DNA from: Xenoacremonium recifei
Taxonomy: Eukaryota > Ascomycota > Sordariomycetes > Hypocreales > Nectriaceae
Direction of reading: 5' to 3'
Assembly: GCA_012184525.1 (NCBI GenBank)
Contig: WOFQ01000011.1
Span: forward strand, 682,001 to 746,000
Length of the DNA: 64,000 nt
Shown here piece after piece: positions 30,824 to 40,087 of the stretch. The notes below the pieces were generated by a model. The model was not told the DNA's origin. It ran no database searches and saw only the letters and a list, made by a program, of their open reading frames with translations. A program made the translations under genes and the position numbers. The stretch's first letter is position 1. Each line of letters starts with the position of its first letter.

Positions 30824-33645
30824 TCACCAAGAATCCGGTCCGAAGTGTTGTCCTTCTGCCACATGCATCTGCACCGCCGTTCCTTGAACGTCCATCGTTG
30901 TTGTCACCACACTGTTACCCCACCAATTCGGAGGCTCTACCTCATGCAATGTGAAAGCAAAGAAGATGAAAAGAGTTGCCAACGCAAGCCCGAGATCGAG
31001 GCCCGAGGATGTGAGGAAATTCAGTCGACTCCACCACCTGAAATGACGTTTCTTGATCCAAAACTGGAAGATGAAGCCCACGACGCCCCATGAAAGGTAA
31101 TTGAGCGGTGTGGCTGGGGGTATAGCACCGGCACCCCCGAAGATCAACGGCGCCATTACATATTTGAGTGGTGACTGAGGCCACTTCTTGACGCCGAAGT
31201 AAATGATGATCGGGACGATAGCACCCACTATGAAGAATATAAAGAGACCTGAGTAGATTTGCCCAGGCGAAAAGATTCGTGCGGGCCCAATCAGTCCCCA
31301 AATGACCGAAGCTTGGGCGAAGTGTTAGTACATGCAGTGTGAGCTTTCACATTCCATTACATACCAGCGAAGAAGACGCGACCGCCAGGGCAGGTGAAGT
31401 GTTCAGCTTGGTGAGGCTCACACACGTCCGGAATGTTGTTGAGGGCCAGGTTTAACACCACAATCTGGATGAAGCATGAGAAGGTCGTCGCAACAACTTG
31501 GGCTAGAAACATGGTTCTCGGCGGGATCTTCATGTAGTGTCCAAATTTCAAGTCGGAGACGAATCTAAGAGCTTGAGACCTGCTGAAAGTTAGGACTTTG
31601 AATCACACAATCTCTCAGGCTCTTACATGGTGATGTATCCGAATGTTTTGAACCTACGAAAGGGTATTAGCTCTGCTTGAGGGTTCGGAAGGTTCATTAT
31701 GAACTCACATCATAAGCGCCAACGGTCTTCCAGGTTGAATATACCCATACACGAACTCCGTCAAAACGTTCAAACCAATCTGAGTGTTTGTGACAGCCTG
31801 GATAATGCCAATCGGGAGGGAGAACCCGAAAGATATTGCGATCGCAAGTAAAAATGCCCACCAAGAGAGGTTAGTTGGGTATCCAAGAACTGTATAAAAT
31901 CCTAGTGCCAGCATCTATGCCTCTTGTAAATTCTCGTGATCAACAAATGGGTAAGTCTACAACTCACGACGGCAAAGAGGGACATGTACCACCAAGTCGG
32001 TGCCTCTTTGTATTTTCTCATGAGCTTCATGTGAATATCGGGCTTTTCTTTGGTGCTGTTACGATATTGCTGCCAGATTCGCTTGCCATTATGAAGGTAG
32101 GTATACACGACAAGAGATGTGATCGCCGCAAATGAGAGGCCGTAAGACATAGCAAATGTAGTGCTGAACAACCGTGAGTACAGCGTTCTTCTTAGTTTGA
32201 AGAGTATTTACCTCAGAAACAATGGCGAATAGTTCTTGTAAGCTTCTTCGTCAAGGGTGAAGTCAGGACTGAGAATTCGGCTCGTGTTGTAGTTGGCACC
32301 AGTGTTGTCATAAGTGCTTGAATCGCTCATGGGCAGATATTCGGAGTACCAAGCGCCACCATAATGAAATAAGGACGTCAGAGCAATGAAAAATACAAAC
32401 ACTCCGATCAGAGTATTCGCAATGGCATGCCTCGTTTAATGTTAGCAAATTGTGTCGAGACGAAACTTCATGCAAGACTCACCACGGAGGAATCAACGGT
32501 GACCCAACATAGCCAGCGATTTGCGTCCAGTCAAAAGTGAGAGGTAAGATAGAAATGCCAGTCAGGCCGCCAAACATCTGATTTACAACGGCATTTTGAG
32601 GAGCAATCCAGGTAGCAACGGCGAAGATGCTCAAGAACTGCGCCAGAAATCCTGGTATGAAATAGTACAAGAATGCGCAACCTGTAACGATGGTAAACCA
32701 CCGGTATCTGTGCATCGTACCGCCAAAGACCGTGGGGTCGGGGCGGTCGTTGCTCTCATACATTGCGCTCATCAAAGTTACACCGACAAGATTCTCGGGC
32801 CAGATCATGGAAGCAGGGTACACTAAGTAAGGTAAGGTTAGCAGTTGCGATATGGCGAAGGCATCCGATGACATACCCAGGAATTTACGCATCATGCCAG
32901 CAATGCCGTATCCCAACGACTGTGTAGATATAGTCAAAAGCAATTGAAAGATCATGCCGAAGTTTTGCTTGTAAAACACAAGTTGCGCAAGAATGATGTC
33001 TGTAGCATAAGCCACAGAAAACGAGACGCTGGCCATGACCACGATAATAGAGTGCTCTTTGATGTTGAAAGGCCCTGGGTTCAAAGACCATTTCATGCCG
33101 AAGGTCGTAAACTCTCGTTCGGGCATGACTCTGGACCAGCCATGACCGAGAGGCCATGCAATAATCTGAGCGATGAGAGGCCCAACGCCAATCGATGGTT
33201 GTCGTAGTGAGAAGAGTGTGTTCATGGAAGCACCAACTGTCACCAGCGACAAACCAATAACCCACGCTCGCACAGTATTGCAGGGCATATCCTCATCGAA
33301 GTTCCTCACAGCCGCTCGAACTTCAGGATAAGGGGAGTCTTCTTCGTTGTCTTTGACCAAAGCAGCCTCTCCATCCACATCTGACCTCGATTTTCTGGCA
33401 TCCTTCGGCCTGGTTTCGTACTCCTCCGGCAAGTTAGGGTCCAGAAGCAGTTCATATTCGGAGCCTTGCTCGTCATCGTCATCATTTCTCAGCCCGGATT
33501 CTCCCCATGAGGAAGCGTGCGTCCTCAGGTCACCGTCATCATGGCTCGTCTCAAGCGAGGGAGATAGCCGCCCGCTCGGCCCAGCAATTGCCTCTCCGAT
33601 GGCTTCCGTGGCCCCTGGAGTGCCTGAGTATTGATCGGCACGCAT
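30824..33645 (-). CDS. OPT-family oligopeptide transporter
   Basis: Eight-exon product of 819 aa. Introns: 32823-32876, 32431-32482, 32164-32211, 31915-31967, 31654-31708, 31580-31626 and 31312-31364 (47-55 nt). Exon 6 is only 27 nt (31627-31653). The N-terminal 130 residues are acidic and hydrophilic, so cytosolic. About 12-16 hydrophobic segments follow. Family hallmarks are NPGPFNIKEH, the segment RKFL-VYPASMIWPENLV rejoined across intron 1, FGYITMSQALRFVSDLKFGHYMKIPPR with the OPT KIPPR motif, and SVIWGLIGPARIFSPGQIY near the end. Known role: proton-coupled uptake of tetra- and pentapeptides, glutathione or peptide-like compounds at the plasma membrane; the substrate is not predictable here. 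Intron 1 is 54 nt with no stop, so naive translation gives an 18-residue false insertion. Divergent from CEM1 across 675 bp. Confidence 0.92.
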
Positions 33646-34320
33646 GGCGAGGCTTTCTCAAATGGTAACGCTGCTCAATGGAGTTTCATAGAGAGTTGGT
33701 GCCAAATCGGGAGATCCAGATCAACGCGGCAGCGCCAAGTATGAAAGGCGGTCGAATTTTGTCAAGAAAATCCCAGGAACCCCAAAATCGACAGTCCTAA
33801 TCTCAAATGATGGACGTTTTCGGAGCAGTTCTATCTCTCCGGTGTAAAAATGCGGACGTATTTTGACAACAGGAAGCGATAGCGGTGATGAAACGTGTTA
33901 ATTCGAGGGGCTCGAGACCTTTGATGTGCCGTCCGAGCTGTGGCGTCTATTCAGGGTCATTAAGTCAAGAAGAACCGTGCAGAATCCATAATTTGAAGGG
34001 CGCTTGGATGAAAACCATAAAAAAGGAGAATATTGGAAGAGGAGAAACTGAAGTTGGACAGAGACAATGGAAGAGATACTGCTATCTCTATCGTGCAAGT
34101 AAGGTAAGACCCCCTGCATCGTCACTTCCGCGTCGTCCTCAGAGCGCTAAGCCATATTGGGAAATCTGAGCTGCTTCTTCTCGAGCAGTCTCTTCTTACG
34201 TCCTCTCTCTCTTTCAAATATCAACGTTTTTCTATATTTCTTCTCAATCCTTTCAAATCCAACCGCCTGGTAGCTCAATGGATCGCCCCCGAGTATAGTC
34301 AGCTTGGCTATGGAACGATC
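33646..34320. promoter_or_regulatory. Divergent promoter region, OPT transporter and CEM1
   Basis: The 675 bp between the divergent starts must carry the promoters of both genes. A tRNA-like string TGGTAGCTCAATGG occurs just before CEM1, but no B-box or cloverleaf follows. The proximal CEM1 leader (34175-34260) is C/T-rich. No regulator motif can be assigned. Confidence 0.5.
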
Positions 34321-35702
34321 ATGCGTCGAGTCGTAGTGACCGGCCTCGGCGCCATCACGCCTCTTGGAGTTGGCATACGCCGAACATGGACTCGTCTCTT
34401 GGCCGGCGAATCTGGAATTACCAGTGTCAAGGATTTTGAACCAAAGGCTCGATGGAGCGAGCTCACCAGCACTGTCGCTGGTGTAGTTCCCAGCGGCGAG
34501 GGAGAGGGACGATGGAGTGCTTCGGACTGGCTCAGTGCCACGGAGCAGCGACGCATGTCCAAGTTCACGCAATATGCTATTGCTGCCAGCGAAATGGCTC
34601 TCAAGAACTCAGGGCTGGAATTCAAAGACACTGCTGAGCTTGAGGCGGCAGGCGTATGTCTAGGAAGCGGGATTGGCAACCTGGACGAAATCTACGAAAC
34701 CAGCCTCGCACATAATCAAGACGTGGGTTCCCAAGCTTCCCTATCGAGGCTTTACTGAACATCTACAGGGTTACAAGAAAGTCTCACCTTTATTTGTGCC
34801 CAAGATCTTGATCAACATGGCTGCTGGCCATATTGCGATGAAATACGGGTTTCAAGGCCCGAACCACGCTGCCACCACTGCTTGTACAACGGGGGCGCAC
34901 TCGATCGGCGATGCATCACGATTCATCGCACTGGGAGATGCAGACGTGATGCTTGCTGGAGGCTCTGAATCTTGCATTCATCCCCTAACATTTGCCGGCT
35001 TTGGTCGGGCTAGGTCACTGTCGACGGCCTACAACAATGATCCCACTGCAAGCTGTCGGCCATTCGACGCCGCGAGGAACGGGTTTGTGGTTGCAGAGGG
35101 AGCAGCCGTCTGTGTTCTCGAAGAACTAGAACATGCAAAAGCACGAGGCGCAACCATCTACGCCGAGGTGAAAGGCTACGGGTGCAGCGGCGACGCATAC
35201 CACATGACTGCACCAAGAGAGGATGGCCACGGAGCGTTTCTTGCCATGAAGAAGGCACTACGAAGTGCTGGGATCAAGCCTTCACAGGTGGACTACGTCA
35301 ACGCACACGCAACGAGTACGCAAGTTGGAGATATAGCTGAAGCAGCAGCTATTCAACGTCTCATGCTGGGTGAAGAGGGTCATGCCCAGGCATCTGATGT
35401 GGCCGTGAGCAGTACCAAAGGCGCGATTGGACATTTACTAGGTGCTGCCGGTGCTATCGAAGCCCTATTTTCGATCCTAGCCATCCACGAGGTGAGTTTG
35501 CTAAGAAGATGCATTATTCCAGAAATCTAATTCGTCCTAGGGGATTATTCCAGCAACAGCAAACCTCGAGAAACCCGATGTCGGAATCGATTTCAACTTT
35601 GTGCCTAAAACCCCCCAAGACAAGCAGGTGAAGGTTGCCGTTTCTAATAGTTTCGGATTCGGCGGAACAAACAGCTCATTGGTGTTTTCAAAGTTGGAAT
35701 AG
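34321..35702 (+). CDS. cem1: Mitochondrial 3-oxoacyl-[ACP] synthase (beta-ketoacyl synthase)
   Basis: Spliced product of 428 aa from exons 34321-34722, 34769-35491 and 35541-35702. Introns are 46 and 49 nt, both phase 0. The protein starts directly on the synthase fold (MRRVVVTGLGAITPLGVG), as known Cem1 proteins do. Active-site residues are all present: nucleophile C173 in TTACTTGAHS, H314 in NAHATSTQVGD, K351 and H356 in TKGAIGHLLGAAG. The C-terminal FGFGGTNSSL loop is present after the second splice. Role: condenses acyl-ACP with malonyl-ACP in mitochondrial type II fatty acid synthesis. That pathway supplies octanoyl chains for lipoate, the cofactor of PDX1-containing pyruvate dehydrogenase. 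CBP3 follows on the same strand after 352 bp. Confidence 0.95.
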
Positions 35703-36054
35703 ACCTGAATAAGCCTCTTAGGCCATGTAAAATCACATGTATTTTGTTGTATTAGAAGATGTATGATAGACCCAACTCGATCTTCAATGACACCAACGAC
35801 CTGGCATTTCCTCTTTCGGGCAGATGGATCAGCAGTGCGCTACCTCGCAATTCGCACAGTAACCCAGCCATTACCGATGATCTCCCGGAGCCACTCACAG
35901 TGCAGATAATATCTCGGCCATCGCAAAGAAAAAAATCCATGCTGTCATGAGCCTTGAAGCCATGACGTGAAGACTCCCGCGCACACCCAACCCCCTAACC
36001 CTCACGTCCGACGCTCCTCGACGGGACTTGCCTTCCAACACCTACCTCACAACC
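35703..36054. other. Spacer between CEM1 and CBP3
   Basis: The 352 bp hold the CEM1 3' end and the CBP3 promoter. A TTAGAAGATGTATG stretch near 35750 is AT-rich and could serve in 3' processing. No gene. Confidence 0.5.
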
Positions 36055-37047
36055 ATGGCCTGCGAATCCTGCCGGTCCCAAGCGCGCACGCTCGTCCGGG
36101 CCGCGATGCGCGCCGCCGGCGCAGCCCGAGCTCCCGCCACGAAGGCATCCTCCTCGTTCCTCTCCGCGAAGGCGCCCATTGCGATGCAGGCCCGACACTT
36201 CAGCCGGTCCAGCCAGCGCAGTCTGCTCAAGGGCTTTGGCGGCGCGGTGGCCGAGCCGTATCGTGTGCTTGCGGCGACGGAATCGCTGTTTAAGAGCTGT
36301 TCGGTGGCGGCGGACTATCATATCACGGAGCAGGAGCGCAAGGACGATGCGGTGCAGCTGGCTGAGGACGGCGAGGAGGTTGGCCACTCGCTGAACCCGG
36401 AGAACGTATGGCACTCCAGTATGTCTTCCCCCTTCCCCTGAGATTCATTCAACAAGGCCTCACTAACAGCGCCCACAGCCTTCCAGCTCCCTCCCACCTT
36501 CAGCACCTGGTCGCACGTCACAATGCTGCACCTCTACCTCCTCAACGCCCGAATACGCGCCTTCGACCGCACGCCCTTCCACAACTGGCAGAGCCAGCTC
36601 ACCGACCACTTCTTCTTCGAGTGCGAGAAGAAGATGCACATCGACCACCACATCACCAGCAGCGCGCTGCGCCAGCGCTACCTCAAGGACATCTTCGTGC
36701 AGTGGCGCGGCATCCTGCTAGCCTACGACGAGGGCCTGATCAAGGGCGACGCGATTCTCGCGAGTGCCGTGTGGCGCAACCTGTTCAAGGGCCGGGGCGA
36801 CGTCGACGCCACGGCGCTGGTGGCCATTGTCGGCTGGATGCGCGCCAGCCTCGTGCAGCTGGAGGCGCTGTCGGACGAGATGTTTGCGTCGCAGACGCCG
36901 CATATTCTGGCGAAGCCAGTGGATGTCTTCTGGAAGCGGCTGCAGCTGCCGCCGCTGAAGGAGCAGGCCGCGAGGCCGGTGAGAGAGCCGGAGCAGGGAC
37001 GGGTGCATTCTGAGGCTGGCGAGACACCCAAGGTGTCGACGGTTTAA
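36055..37047 (+). CDS. cbp3: Ubiquinol-cytochrome c reductase assembly chaperone Cbp3
   Basis: Spliced product of 310 aa from exons 36055-36418 and 36479-37047. The intron is 60 nt with donor GTATGT, branch CACTAAC and acceptor CAG. Residues 1-60 are Ala/Arg/Ser-rich without a dense acidic patch (ARTLVRAAMRAAGAARAP...ARHFSRSSQRSLLKGFG), a mitochondrial presequence. The UQCC1/Cbp3 domain follows: STFQLPPTFSTWSHVTMLHL, ARIRAFDRTPFHNWQSQLTD, FFFECEKKMHIDHHI and AILASAVWRNLFKGRGDVD. Known role: with Cbp6 it binds the mitoribosome exit, receives new cytochrome b and delivers it to complex III. Codon use is strongly C/G-ending. Confidence 0.94.
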
Positions 37048-37454
37048 GGGGTGTCGAATTCTGTACCATCAAATGTATGTACTAGCGAGGTTATATAAAA
37101 GAAACATGAGGGGATGCGGGATGTACGAATAGGGGGTGGCAAGGGCCTGGCGTGAGAGGGCTGGCATTGGGTTTACCGTACTCTGTTGTACTGGACATTA
37201 TGCATAATTCACGGATGATATCTCATCTCCAACACGTCTAAGGGATGCAGACCTATACCTTGACTTTTATGATCCAGTCTTATTCGAATTCATTTTCTCT
37301 CCAAAAGTCTTGAATTGAGCCAATAACTCATTCGCCGACTCCATAGTTCTTAAAATTAAAGATTCAAAATGATCTTGTTCATTATAAGAAATGCATGCTA
37401 TGGAAGCTACTTCCGGTTCCAAACCCACAATGTCTCTATCCTCAACTCCATCCA
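37048..37454. other. Convergent 3' region of CBP3 and the GST-kappa gene
   Basis: The 407 bp separate two converging stop codons and should hold both 3' untranslated regions. A 63-codon minus-strand frame at 37267-37458 overlaps the GST gene stop region in another frame and is not supported. Confidence 0.5.
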
Positions 37455-38373
37455 TCACAGCTTTGCCGGCGGCAACACTGCCACATCCTGAAAGGGTATT
37501 CCCAGAAACTGATACACATGATTGAATCTACTCGTCGTTAGCTCTATGCTTCAAGCCTCAAATGGTCATCAAACTCACCGATCACTCCCAAAGAATGCCT
37601 CCGTCCGCCCCTGCGCATCCGTCACCCACAGCCACGGCGCCCCAAACGCACCTTTCTCAACCGCCTCGCCTGTCAGCTTCTTAACTCTCTCCTTCATCTC
37701 GTCTCTCTTCGCCATGATGCTTTCCACTTCCTTGTCGGTGAACAACCTTGGTCCGCCCTCCGGTGTCTCGGTCGCCTGGGCCAGCGTCTCGGCCAGGAGG
37801 TCATCCTTGGTAAGATTTACATGCGGCGGCGTCCAGAAGACGTGGAAGAAGTAATGCAATGCGGAGAGAAAAGTCTTTTGCGGATAGTTCTCCTTGATGA
37901 CGTGTAGGGCGCGTAGCGGCGAGACGGTCATGGCCATGGTGAGGAAGTCCTTGGGAAATGCGAGACCGGGCTTGGATACACGGCAGGCTGCCCTCTTAGA
38001 GTCGGCTTGGAGATACTTGGCTTTGGCAGGGAGCATCCATGGAGGTTTGTTGCCTTGGTCATATAAGCAAGAGGTTGATTTAATCAGTGTCGTTGTTTAC
38101 TCACCGGAAAGATGGTTGATACCGCCAATTAGCACGGGATGGAACCTATTTGATTTAGTACACAAGTCTCGGATCATGGATATGCTTCGAGACTGACTCT
38201 ACCACGACTCCATTGGCAGCAAGCTTGTCCAGGTTCTTTAACAGATCCGCAAAGGCGATGTAGCTGTAGAAGGACGCTTATGTCTCCTCGTCAGCACATC
38301 CCCCTTCAAGCTTACCCTACAAACAGCCAAGTAACTCACCAATGTCCAAATAGCAATCGATCCGACCGTCCAT
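37455..38373 (-). CDS. Kappa-class glutathione S-transferase / DsbA-fold oxidoreductase
   Basis: Five short exons give 233 aa: 38373-38340, 38276-38198, 38145-38105, 38053-37579 and 37527-37455, with introns of 51-63 nt. The spliced N-terminus reads MDGRIDCYLDIASFYSYIAF, the thioredoxin-like beta strand and Ser-containing loop of GST kappa and 2-hydroxychromene-2-carboxylate isomerases. FHPVLIGGINHLSGNKPPWM and AKAKYLQADSKRA follow. A helical insert begins SPLRALHVIKENYPQ, then the return of the fold as KGAFGAPWLWVTDAQGR and EAFFGSDRFNHVYQFLG, all family hallmarks. Kappa GSTs act in mitochondria and peroxisomes. The C-terminus PPAKL is not a clear peroxisomal signal. Only the spliced product shows the fold, and exon 3 is just 41 nt. 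Divergent from the SDR gene across 343 bp. Confidence 0.88.
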
Positions 38374-38716
38374 CTTATCGTCGAATGTATAAGCTGCAAT
38401 CCTCGTCTAGTGGTGGACCAGGAAAAGACGTGATGGGAGTGTCATCTTGCGGAATGCTTTCAGGAACAGCTTCCTTCCCCATGTGCCTTCTCCGTATGAG
38501 GTGGGGCAGCCGAGGTCCATCGGGTCCTGGGCAACGGCTGTGGAGCGATCAGTAATCCGGGATCCGGAACCTCCGCCTCCACATCTCCGGAAGACTGCTT
38601 CTTATACTTTGATACAAACTCCGTCGGAGTATATCCCAACCTATCCCTACATTATAAGAGACTCTCGGACATTGCAGCATCCTGAGATCAAATCGTAGAA
38701 TATCTCCATCTCCAAC
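38374..38716. promoter_or_regulatory. Divergent promoter, GST-kappa and SDR genes
   Basis: The 343 bp between the two start codons must hold both promoters. Close divergent placement suggests co-regulation, but no specific motif is evident. Confidence 0.5.
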
Positions 38717-39739
38717 ATGTCGTCAAAACCCGTCGCCCTCATCATCGGTGCATCCCGGGGCATCGGCCGCCAGGTTGCCATTGACCTCGCCAGCAACGGC
38801 TACGCAGGTCCGTCTCCCTCTGTCTCTCACCCAACAAGCACTCTCTAACAGATACCAGTCGTGGTTGCAGCCAAATCCATCACCGAACCCTCTGCCCCCC
38901 AAACTCCCTTCCCCCCTGACCCCAACTCCTCCGCCTCAACCATCACCACCGTCGCCCGTGAAATCACACTCGCCGGCAACACCGCTACGGCCATACAAGT
39001 CGACGTTCGCTCACCCTCCAGTATCGACTCCCTCATCTCCCAAACCCTCTCTGTAAGTCCTTCACTTTTTACATCAAACAGATACTGATCCCCCCAGACA
39101 TACGGCCGCCTCGATGTCCTCATATACAACTCCGGCGCCATCTTCTGGGCCTCTGTCCCCGCGACACCGCTCAAGCGTTTCCAACTCATGCAGCGCGTCA
39201 ACCCCGAAGGCCTCTATGCCACTGTTCAAGCCGCGCTGCCTCACCTGCCCCCCACGGGCCGCATCGTTGTCGTCAGCCCGCCCATCTACAGCCGCTTCTT
39301 CCGCGGCAAGACGGCCTATGCCATGGGCAAGGTCGCCATGAGCGTGCTGACCAAGGGGCTCGCTGTGGACTTTGAGCGTGAGGGGAAGACTGATATGGCC
39401 ATCACGAGCATCTGGCCTGCTGTGGCTATCGAGTCGGCTGCCACGGAGCAGTTCACGAAGACTAATCCAGACGAGCTGCGTGACCTACGCAAGGCGACCA
39501 TCTTTTCGGATGCCATTCTCGCCATTCTCAAAGCACCTCCAGCCGTCGTCAACGGCGAGCTGCTTCTCGACGAAGACTTCCTTCGCGAGTATGACGGAGT
39601 CACCGATTTCTCCAAGTACAGCCTCATCCCCGGCTCATCTCCCCGCCGCATGCTCCCAGAGAAGCTCCCCGATCTCACCGTGGCCGAGCAGGATGACGAA
39701 GGCAAGCGCTACGATAGTACGAAGAAATCAAAGCTATAG
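38717..39739 (+). CDS. Short-chain dehydrogenase/reductase, HSDL2-like
   Basis: Spliced product of 308 aa from exons 38717-38807, 38859-39052 and 39098-39739. Introns are 51 nt (donor GTCCGT) and 45 nt (donor GTAAGT). The NAD(P)-binding motif GASRGIG lies at residues 11-17. The second strand, YAVVVAAKS, is restored by the first splice. Catalytic residues follow the Asn-Ser-Tyr-Lys pattern: N106 in IYNSGA, S155, Y169 and K173 in TAYAMGK. The section MAITSIWPAVAIESAA mirrors the HSDL2 subgroup (hydroxysteroid dehydrogenase-like 2), which is peroxisomal or mitochondrial. There is no SCP2 domain. The C-terminus KKSKL resembles a type 1 peroxisomal targeting signal (SKL), a good hint of peroxisomal location. 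Substrate unknown. Confidence 0.9.
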
Positions 39740-40087
39740 CGCCAAGTTGGAGGACATGAACAAATATTTAAGAAAGCCAAGCGAATTGACTGCGATACTA
39801 GATACTCTCTAACGGCGCGCACAGCATCCTATCTAAAAACATCCTGGCCGTAGCGCGCGACACGGCGATGCCAAACTCCAGAGCACAAGTCACTCAACAA
39901 GCTAAAAACACACACAAATCAAGTCCATACCGCCAAATCAACCCGTCCGTGGCTTCTTCCCATTGACCATCGTACAATACTCTGCACTCCTTTTCGCCGT
40001 GTAATTGCGGCCATTCACTCTCGCCACTTCCTGCCGCACAGAAAGACGAGGCGCCGGGGGGTTCAGCCTCAAAGAATCATCTTCCTC
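39740..40087. other. Convergent 3' region of the SDR and Yta7-like genes
   Basis: The 348 bp hold the 3' ends of two converging genes. No open frame of interest. Confidence 0.5.

Noticed and set aside
34268..34330. tRNA-like string TGGTAGCTCAATGG before CEM1
   Set aside because: No TTCGA-type B-box and no acceptor or anticodon stem could be folded by eye.
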